A stretch of DNA of 64,000 nucleotides from Aegilops tauschii subsp. strangulata (lineage: Eukaryota; Streptophyta; Magnoliopsida; Poales; Poaceae): positions 353,591,267 to 353,655,266 of the forward strand of contig NC_053040.3 in the NCBI RefSeq assembly GCF_002575655.3, written 5' to 3'. Within the stretch, counting starts at the first letter, position 1. Every line of letters begins with the position of its first letter. Below, piece after piece: positions 56,156 through 64,000 of this stretch. The notes under the pieces are model-generated. The model searched no databases. It saw only the letters and a program-made list of their open reading frames with translations, and had not been told where the DNA came from. A program made the position numbers and the translations under genes.

Positions 56156-58200
56156 GTAGTCGATACCCTCGACTTGGGAGTAGCCTTGTGCCACCAAACG
56201 AGCCTTGTTGTGAATGATAGTTCCATGAGCATCTTGCTTGTTTTTGAATACCCACTTGGTCCCAATGACATTATGGTTCCCCGTTGGCCTTGGCACCAAT
56301 CTCCACACCTTGTTGTGCTCGAAGTTGTTAAGTTCTTCAGGCATTGCATTAAGCCAATCCGGATCCTCAAGCGCTTCATAAACCTTTTGGGGTTCCACAC
56401 AAGAGACAAACGCATGATGTTCACAATAGTTTGCTAATTGTCTACGAGTGCTTACCCCCTTAGTTAAGCTTCCAAGCACATTCTCCATGATGTGCCCTTT
56501 GGTGGTGAGCTTGTAAGCAATCTTGGCGGCACGACGCTCCAATTCCTCCTCGGAAGTGAGACGAGGAGAGGAAACTTGATCATCTTGAGCGCCATCTTGA
56601 GCTTGTTCTTGATCTTGAGCTTGCTCTTGATCTTGAACTTGCTCGGTGGTGAGAACTTGACCTTGGGTATCATGTGGTGGTTCACCACCATCTTGAGGGT
56701 GATCTTGCTCTTGATGTTGTTCATTTGGTTGAGGGCCTTCACTATGTTCTTCGGAAGCGTGTGGGTCTTGGGTTGGTGATGGTTCCACTTGAGTGGAACA
56801 TTGTCCTTCTCCTTCGGCCACAAGTGGTTCCTCAATGGGTAGGATATGACCAACACCCATTCTTCTTATGGCTTGGGGAGGAATTTCATCACCTACATCA
56901 CAAGTACCACTTTGCTCCACTTGGGAGCCATTATTCTCATCAAACTCCATGTTACACGTTTCCTCAATAAGTCCTGTGGACTTATTGAGAACACGGTAAG
57001 CATGAGAGTTTGTAGCATAACCAACAAATATGCCCTCATAAGCTCTAGCCTCAAATTTAGACAAACGGACACCTTTCTTGAGAATGAAACACTTACACCC
57101 GAACACCCGGAAGTACTTGAGGTTGGGCTTGTTGCCGGTGAGTATCTCGTATGGAGTCTTGTTCAAGCCTTTGCGGAGGTAGAGACGGTTAGATGCATGA
57201 CACGCGGTGTTGATGGCTTCGGCCCAAAAGTTGTAGGGAGACTTGAACTCCGCCATCATGGTCCTTGCCGCATCCATCAACGTCCGGTTCTTCCTCTCCA
57301 CTACACCATTTTGTTGAGGGGTGTATGGTGCGGAATATTGATGCTTGATCCCCTCATCACTAGGAAACTCATCCAATGTGTAGTTCTTGAACTCGGTGCC
57401 ATTGTCACTTCTTATAGTCAAGATCTTTGCATTGTGTTGACGTTGCGCTTCATTTGCAAAGTCAATGACGGTTTGTTGGGTCTCGCTCTTCCTCTTGAAG
57501 AAATACACCCAAGTGTATCTTGAATAGTCATCCACGATCACCAAGCAATACTTCCTACCCCCAAGGCTATCAAAGGATGGAGGCCCAAAGAGATCCAAAT
57601 GAAGGAGCTCCAAAGGCCTCTTCGAGTAAATCATAGTCGTGGGAGGGTGAGCCTTCTCATGTAGCTTTCCTTCGATACAAGCACTACAAGCACGGTCTTT
57701 AGCAAAACTAACGTTTGTTAGTCCACAGACATGGTCCCCCTTGAGAAGACTTTGCAAAGATCTCATATTGACATGGGCTAAACGGCGATGCCAAAGCCAT
57801 CCCACGTCAACTTTAGCCATTAGGCATGTCGTGGTCTTAGTGGGTCGCTCCGAAAAGTTAATCACATATAGACCGTTCTTGACATGCCCAACAAAGGCTG
57901 CATTAAAAGTCTTGCTCCACAAGAGGGCCACGGTATCGATATCAAAGAAAGTGGCAAAGCCCATGATTGCAAGTTGACAAACGGAAAGTAAATTGTATGC
58001 AAGGGACTCAACAAGCATGACTTTCTCGATCGTGAGATCGTGAGAAATGACAACCTTGCCGAGTCCCAATACCTAAGAAGACGAGGCATCACCCCACTCG
58101 ACATTGGTGGGCATAGATGGAATCTTGTGCACGTCCACCACCAAATCCTTGCTTCCGGTCATATGATTTGTAGCTCCACTATCGAGCAACCATGATCCCC
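56156..58200 (-). pseudogene. Copia protease and integrase
   Basis: The protease site DSGATNHMTG lies near 58180. A TAG at 58075-58073 separates it from the integrase frame (58069-56156). The zinc-binding start has WHRRLAHVNMRSLQSLL and CSACIEGK; the DDE core shows LHLDLFGPPSF, IRSDNGTEFKN and NGVVERKNRTLMDAARTM. A Gln/Glu/Asp-rich linker (QVQDQEQAQDQEQAQDGAQD) precedes the start of RT, which is cut by the solo LTR after VEGIDY. Confidence 0.92.
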
Positions 58201-58226
58201 CACCGGAAGCAAACACCTACAAGAGA

Positions 58227-59603
58227 TCAATGCTTGGTTTTAGTTACCCATTTTGTAATGGGTCCTTTGATGTTAGTAACAAGGGTCTTAGGAACCCAAA
58301 TAGACCATTCAATATACTCATGAGGAGAACCAACAAATTTGGCATAAACATGCCCATCACTAGCACGGCATAACACATAAGAAGGGTTAAAGTCGTCGGC
58401 TTTGTTGGGAGGGGTGGCATTGCCCTTCTTGACGCCGCCACCCTTCGCATTGTTCTTCTTCTCCTTGGAAGCACCCTCTCCCTCCTTCACAAAAGTTTGC
58501 TTGAGAGGAGGAGGTTGTTTGGTCTTGTCATTCTTCTTCTTGTTCTTGGGCTTGGGTGCGAACCCAATCCCCTCCTTGGCCACAACTTCCTTTTGATTGC
58601 TCAAAAGGTCGTTGAGGTTCTTCTCACCTTGTATGCATTACACAAGGCCTTTCTCAAGTTGCTCCTTCAACTTAGCATTCTCCTCAACAAGATGCACATG
58701 CTCACAACAAGAGTTAGTAGCATTTGCATTATCAATTAACACCATATGAGGAAAGGTGGCTTTCTCCTTGGTTAGCTTCACTTGGAGTTGATCATGAGAC
58801 TCCTTGAGGCTAGCATGAGTACCTTTCAAGACTTTGTGAGCCTTGTCAAGTATATCAAACTCCTCCTTGAGTCTAGCAAGATCAACCCCAAGTTTGGCTT
58901 TCTCAGAATTGAGCACACGAGAAACAACAAGAGCATGATCAAGATCTTTCTTTAACTTAGCATGATCATTGTTGTGTGACTCCTCAAGAGCCAAACGAAG
59001 ACCACGCTCTTTCTCAAGACCAATGGAAAGATCCGAAATCTCGTCGGCATAGTCACGACTATGCCCCTCCATCTTAGAGATGGTATCTTCGTGAGCCTCG
59101 ATCATGTCATTGGCTTCACCAAGTTGTTCCAAGAGGGCAACGAAGTGCTTCTTGGATTTGCCCTTGAGTTTACCCATAAAGGTCTCAAACTCATTCTCCT
59201 CCACATTTGTTCCCTCATGTTCATCAATGCTATCCGTCAAAGAAGGATGATTAATGATAGTAGTTTTGATGTTGGGGGTTACCTTGTTGGTGGCTTTAGC
59301 CATGAGGCACTTGGCGGTGATGCTCTCATTGGGTGAGTCGAAGAGAGACACCCGTGGAGTCGTCGCAATGGCAACGGAGGCCATGGCAATCGACTCACCA
59401 TCTTCATCATCATCATCATCTTCATTGTACTCTTCTTGAACCACCAATGCCTTGGGAGGAGTCTTCTTGGTGAAGTTGCTCTTGTTGGGAAAAGACTTGG
59501 CCTTGTCCTTTTGGATGAGCTTGCCACCATTGTCTTCCCTCTTCTCATAAGGGCACTCCGCAACAAAGTGGCTCACATTGCCACAATTAAAGCAAGTCCT
59601 CAC
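58227..59603 (-). pseudogene. Copia gag C-terminal region with zinc knuckle
   Basis: CFNCGNVSHFVAECP is a CCHC zinc knuckle near 59590. A long coiled-coil-like stretch follows (EDTISKMEGHSRDYADE, HVHLVEENAKLKEQLEKG), ending at a stop at about 58637. A Lys/Pro-rich linker continues at 58604-58227 (APKPKNKKKNDKTK) and ends in another stop. Confidence 0.8.
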
Positions 59604-59756
59604 TCATTGCTTGCCCTTTGCGCCACTTGAATTGTTGTTGTCGAAGTTAGGCCTTGAGTTCTTCTTGCTCCAAAATTGCCTTGAAGCAAGAGCCATGTGT
59701 TCATGATAGGCATACTTCGTATCTTCGAGGTTGCTCTCCTCTTCTTCCTCTTCATC

Positions 59757-60788
59757 CTATTCCTCCATACTAACCTTGGCCTTTAGTGCAAGGTTGGGCT
59801 TCTTTACTCTTTGAGAGCGAAGAACCGCATTGTCAGCGGTCTTGTCCAAGATGCTCATAGCAACAAACTCATCCAACACTTCACTTGAGGACAGAGTGTG
59901 GAAGTCCGGTCTTTGACGAATGACGGAGGACATGGCTTTATGGTAGGGCATCATTGCCTTGAGGAATTTGCGCTTGATCCAATTGTCATCCGTGTCCTTA
60001 CTTCCATGATCTCGGAGTGAGACCGCGAGTTTGGTTACCCTCCGATATAGCTCACGAGGTTCTTCATCTTCTTTCATTGCAATATCATCGGCTTCATCTT
60101 GCACCACTTCATAGTTGGAGCGTTGAATGCTTGCACTTCCCGGGTAGAGGGAAACCACTTGGTGCCAAGCATCTTTGGCCATGGAGTAGGGCCGGAGATG
60201 AGGAAGATCTTCGGGTGGGATTGCTTCTTGGATGATGAAGAGAGCATTCTCATTGAATTGATTGTCCACGGCTTCTCTAGGAGTGAAGTTGCTTCGGTCA
60301 TGCGGATAGAAACCTTCTTCAATGATTCTCCAAAGGTTAGTGTTCACATGTTTTAAATGACGCTTAAAATGATAGACCCAAGAATCAAATTCCACATTCT
60401 TCTCAATCTTAGGGGTCGGGCCGGCATGATTCAAATGAGTGGAAGGAAGCGGTCCACCATAGACAAGTGGAGGTTCCACATGAGCAAAGATGCCGGTGCC
60501 ATTTTTACCACTAGAAGAATGAGTTTTCTCGCTAGTAGCTTCCCCCTTGTCGGAGGTAGCATCCGTCACCTTGTTAGCGGGATCACCCACTTTCAACGGT
60601 GCGGTGGAAAGTTTAAGCCCTTCTATGAATTTATTAAACATGCTTTCGACCTCGGTCGTCATGGAGGTTTTCAATGTGTCCAACGCCACATTGAATTCCT
60701 CACGAGAGACCGCGGTTCCCCTATCTCCCGTAGACGAGACCGGATTCGCACCGGAGTGCTCCTCCACACCGTCTACGACGTCAACCAT
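59757..60788 (-). pseudogene. Copia gag N-terminal region
   Basis: The start MVDVVDGVEEHSG is 52 nt from the 5' LTR. The central part FDSWVYHFKRHLKHVNTNLW, ELYRRVTKLAVSLRDHG, KFLKAMMPYHKAMSSVI is typical of copia gag (capsid; UBN2-type domain). It stops at 59759-59757, and Glu-rich sequence continues in the same frame beyond. Confidence 0.88.
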
Positions 60789-60822
60789 ACTCTTCGGACG
60801 GTAAAGTCCTTAATAAAGAGAC

Positions 60823-60839
60823 GAGGCTCTGATACCAAT
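60823..60839 (-). other. Primer-binding site (initiator Met-tRNA type)
   Basis: On the minus strand, right after the 5' LTR, ATTGGTATCAGAGCCTC contains TGGTATCAGAGC, the complement of the initiator Met-tRNA 3' end used by most plant copia elements. Confidence 0.9.
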
Positions 60840-62282
60840 TGAAATGATCGATATAGTTAACTAGAGGGGGGTGAATAGGCAACTAACAATTTTTAGCTTT
60901 TCTTTACCAATTTAAACTTTGCATCAAAGTAGGTTGTCTAGATATGCAACTAGGTGAGCAACCTATATGATGCAACGACAACAAGCACACAAGCAAGCAA
61001 GGGATTTAACACAAGTAAGCTTGCGAAAGTAAAGGGACGAGATAACCAAGAGTGGAGCCGGTGAAGACGAGGATGTGTTACCAAAGTTCCTTCCTTTTGA
61101 GGGGAAGTACGTCTCCATTGGAGCGGTGTGGAGGCACAATGCTCCCCAAGAAGCCACTAGGGCCACCGTATTCTCCTCACGCCCTCACACAATGCGAGAT
61201 GCCGTGATTCCACTATTGGTGCCCTTGAAGGCGGTGACCGAACCTTTACAAACAAGGTTGGGGCAATCTCCACAACTTAATTGGAGGCTCCCAACGACAC
61301 CACAAAGCTTCACCACAATGGACTACGGCTCCGCGGTGACCTCAACCGTCTAGGGTGCTCAAACACCCAAGAGTAACAAGATCCGCTAGGGATTAGTGGG
61401 GGGGAATCAAATTTCTCTTGGTGCAAGTGTAGATCGGGGCCTTCTCAACCAATCCCGAGCAAATCAACAAGTTTGATTTTCTAGGGAGAGAGATCGGGCG
61501 AAAATGGAGCTTGGAGCAACAATGGAGCTTTTTGGGGGAAGAGGTCGGTCAACTTTGGGGAAGAAGACCCCCTTATATAGTGGGGGGAACAATCCAACCG
61601 TTACCCCCCAAAACAGCCCCGCAGAGGGCGGTACTACCGCAGGAGGCAACGGCACTACCGCTATGCTCAGCGGTACTATCGCTCCCCCAGGCGGTACTGC
61701 CGTGTAGTCTGGAGGGCAGGGGAGAGAGGAACCCAGTGCGGTACTACCGCGGTGGTAGGGCGGTACGATCGCTCTACTGCCGCTGCTTAGTGCCGCACAA
61801 TCCGACACAAGAAGCGACCCCCTCGAATCGACGCGGTAGGGGCCTGATACCGCAGCGGTACTACGGCTGAGGACCCACCGGCAGTACTACCGCTGCGGAG
61901 CGGTAGTGCTGCCTGTGACTCCTAAGCGATACTACTGATGGGCACCACGGTACTACCGCTGGGATCAGACGAAGCACAAAGAAAGGGGAAAGAGCTCTCC
62001 ATTGAAGCGGAAAGGCTCAAAGGGTGTGAAAAGGATGTGTACGTGTTGATTCCACCCTAGCCTTACCAAAGCGGACCCCCTCTTGATAGTACGGTGAATC
62101 CTACGAAACTAGTTCACCAAAATAGAAGCGAAAGAGCTACACCATCTTGAATAACACTCCGAGGGGAAAGAAATCGTCTCGTGCCAAAGGATGAATCTCT
62201 AAAATGCTCAAAGCACACGATTAGTCCGCAAACACGTTGTCATCAATCACCAAAACTACATCTAGAGAGATATGCCTTAACA
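60840..62282 (-). repeat. 5' LTR of the copia element (right copy)
   Basis: From TGAAATGATCGATATAG to GATATGCCTTAACA, so both terminal dinucleotides are intact (TG...CA). The 1443 bp differ from the left copy by scattered substitutions and two larger indels. Confidence 0.92.
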
Positions 62283-62617
62283 CCTCGCAAATCTGTCACT
62301 GACGATACGACCCTTCCGGAAGCAAACACGACAGTAATGTTGGATGACTATGAACCCTGCTTGGTAAACATTGAATTTGTGAGATCTTTGTTCTAAGTGC
62401 AAGCAAGCTTGAGACCATGAGGCTTAACTATCGCTTCCACCAAGACTTCACGGAAGAATTTTACGAAAAGCATCAAAAGGATCTTCTGTGGCACAAAAAG
62501 GCTTCTGAACGTGCTCGCCTTATATTATCAGGAGCGTGCAAGCACTGGTTCTTTTATTTAAAACTCACGCGTGTTGAATACCTGGATTTGACGGACCCAT
62601 TTAGCTGTGACTGCTGA
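62283..62617 (+). pseudogene. F-box gene copy 4, 3' part
   Basis: After the second CCTCG the frame continues KSVTDDTTLPEANTTV and then MLDDYEPCLVNIEFV, which aligns with the last exon of copies 2 and 3 (TVTLEDYEKSGKNTEFV). The LRR region and two introns are absent, so this copy had an internal deletion between LPE and TV before the copia insertion. A 1-bp loss near 62390 shifts the frame. The C-terminus (ETMRLNYRFHQDFTEEFYE, VEYLDLTDPFSCDC) is otherwise conserved. Confidence 0.8.
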
Positions 62618-63060
62618 ACACAGAGCTGGAGTAAGTTGTCCAAGCTTGCAGGGTTACATGTTGTTGCGCCCTTTTCAATGTGCGTTTCATCTGAACATGA
62701 ACAGACAACCCTTGTAATATTTTGTACCGTCTGTAAGCTTGCCATAACAATCCTTGATTAGAAAGTGTTGTAACTATGCAAACGAAAGTGTTGTAACTAT
62801 GCAAACGTCCGTGCCTTCAGGCACATTGAATGTTTCAGCGGAAAGATTCTGAGTATTTTACCGTCACGACACTGACTCTTTGTTAGTATAGTACCATGTT
62901 CCCACTGATAATGAACTCATCAGTGGGAACCTTTCCAATACCGAAGCAAGTCCGTGATTCGTAGGCTAATAAAACCGTGTGTCTCGTGACATGACGGCTG
63001 TTCTTCGTCTTAAGGTCAGACTTTGTCTAGAAACTTCACAGCCGTGCTTTTCTAACTGAG
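62618..63060. other. Downstream spacer of F-box copy 4; no gene
   Basis: AAAGTGTTGTAACTATGCAAACG is repeated twice in tandem near 62764-62807. Palindromic CCCACTGATAATGAACTCATCAGTGGG occupies about 62902-62928 (described by its ends CCCACTGA/TCAGTGGG). CGTGC words begin near 62810. Confidence 0.5.
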
Positions 63061-64000
63061 TATCAAGAAGGTTGGTAGACGTTCATGTAGAGCCCTTACT
63101 TCGGTGCCTTCTGCGCACACTTTTCTGCACCCAGAGAGGGTTTATGCTGAGTCAGTCCTGGAGAAACGCCACGCTCGTGCGTGTAGTGACTCCCCAACAG
63201 TGCCTCCGGCGCCTGCATCTACGTGCCTCACGTGACATAAGCCGTGACTGTTAGGTGCCCGTGGAGCCAGACACCCGCGGGTCTAGAGAGCCCACAAGGG
63301 TGCCTCTCCAACAGAGCATTCTCACCCATGCCTCTGCCACCACACTTTTGTGCATCCATTGAGTTGACACTCGTGCCTAAGAGGCTTCATTTCCGCGCCT
63401 CCGGTGTTTCAATACACGTGCCTCACATGACACTTGTCGTGACCCTTATGGTTGTACAGAATACACACCCGTGCCTCCATAGCTGAGTATTCTGATCCAT
63501 GCCTCTGCCACCTTAATTTTGTGCATTCAGAGGGTTGACAATCATACGTGCCTGTAGAGGCTAGACTTCGGTGCCTCCGGAGCCTGCACCCTTGTGCCTC
63601 ACGTGCCACGAGCCATGGCTTTTACGTTCCCCTGGAGACACACTGTCGTGGATCCAGAGACTTCACAAATGTGTCTTTTCAACTGAGTGTTCGCAGCCAT
63701 GCCTCTACCACCACACTTTTGTGCATCCAGGGAGTTGATAGCTGGCTCTGTGGAGGCTTCAACGAGGTTCGTGCTTGTACAGACTTCAATTAGGTGCCTC
63801 CACCGCCTGCACGCACGTGCCTCACGTGACACTTGCCCCCGTGTCGTGGCGCCACACCCCCGTGTCTCTACAGACCGCACAACCGTGCGTCTCTAACTGA
63901 GTATTCGGACACATGCCTCTCCCACCAAACTTCTGTGTATCTGGACAGTTGATACCCGTGCCTCGTGAAGACGCATGTCTGTCGACGCCGTGACTATTCC
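63061..64000. repeat. TGCCTC tandem array, units of about 170-220 bp
   Basis: ATGCCTCTRCCACC...TTTTGTGCATYC recurs at 63329, 63499, 63699 and 63913, with a weaker start near 63107. Between these, GTGCCTCCGG..GCCTGCA and CGTGCCTCACGTGACAC recur in the same order. I count 14 TGCCTC hexamers in 940 bp on the plus strand. CACGTG G-box cores occur in most units. The array runs off the window end. Confidence 0.75.

Larger units (their letters stand above)
49269..62282 (-). mobile_element. Ty1/copia LTR retrotransposon, 13.0 kb, inside F-box copy 4
   Basis: Target duplication CCTCG is perfect (49264-49268 and 62283-62287). LTRs are 49269-50696 and 60840-62282. Gene order on the minus strand is gag, protease, integrase, RT-RNase H, which defines copia. 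An extra ORF lies between pol and the 3' LTR, as in SIRE/Maximus-type elements (lineage is inference). The element is dead: in-frame stops at 59759-59757, about 59606-59604, about 58637-58635 and 58075-58073, a frame change near 58227, and a solo LTR inserted in pol at 54975-56155. Without that insert it would be 11.8 kb. Confidence 0.93.

Noticed and set aside
63061..64000. CRISPR-like repeat-spacer pattern
   Set aside because: The units are 170-220 bp and diverged, the short words are not separated by unique spacers, and the DNA is from a plant nucleus.
1..64000. tRNA, rRNA, snoRNA or miRNA genes
   Set aside because: No cloverleaf, box or conserved mature sequence was recognised; the fold-back element at 12292 is the only strong hairpin and fits a MITE.

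Overview
This is nuclear DNA from a grass, most likely a Triticeae species (wheat, Aegilops, barley or rye). The evidence is intron-containing genes on both strands, nested LTR retrotransposons with 5-bp target duplications, a CACTA transposon, grass-type MITEs and plant-only gene families (F-box/LRR/FBD, B3, GRF zinc finger). The species call rests on remembered repeat families and is inference. No bacterial operon, CRISPR array, rRNA or tRNA gene was seen.

Region A (1-28045) reads best as the right part of one very large CACTA transposon whose left end lies outside the window. A decayed tnp2-type transposase gene runs leftward (307-3825). A second gene of the Ptta/En/Spm plant transposase family runs rightward (15747-26532, 11 exons with consistent phases). 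The 12 kb between them holds MITEs, a large fold-back element, a TG minisatellite and a dead gene with four 31-codon tandem repeats (8523-9351). The second gene contains an amplified exon-intron module, a 235-bp retroposed insert with a 15-bp duplication, and a 5.8 kb non-autonomous LTR retrotransposon (19381-25155, duplication AGGCT) that splits exon 7 without other loss. The CACTA right end (subterminal GGGCC words, terminal TAGTG, flank TAA) lies inside an F-box pseudogene.

Region B (28046-49268 and 62283-64000) is a cluster of F-box/LRR/FBD relatives: five loci (28049-28808 minus; 30512-32342; fragment at 38137; 41724-43654; 48868 continuing at 62283), all broken. Between them lie a 200-aa single-exon gene with a solo LTR 12 bp upstream of its TATA box, a 94-aa coiled-coil gene with two tandem first exons, a GRF zinc-finger pseudogene and a B3-like gene. 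The spacers are a mosaic of shuffled 200-1000 bp modules rich in TGCCTC/CGTGC words. One promoter module (CACGTG, TATTTAAG, CAAAACCCTAGCC) serves two F-box copies and the unrelated coiled-coil gene.

Region C (49269-62282) is a Ty1/copia retrotransposon on the minus strand with perfect CCTCG target duplications. It has 1.4 kb LTRs, a Met-tRNA type primer site, gag, protease, integrase, reverse transcriptase/RNase H and an extra ORF downstream of pol, and is inactivated by several stops. A second solo LTR (54975-56155, duplication GTAGT) sits inside its pol.

Few genes look functional: the 200-aa gene (34667), the coiled-coil gene (39569/39309 to 38877) and perhaps the B3-like gene (46768). The rest is a record of duplication, promoter exchange and nested transposition.
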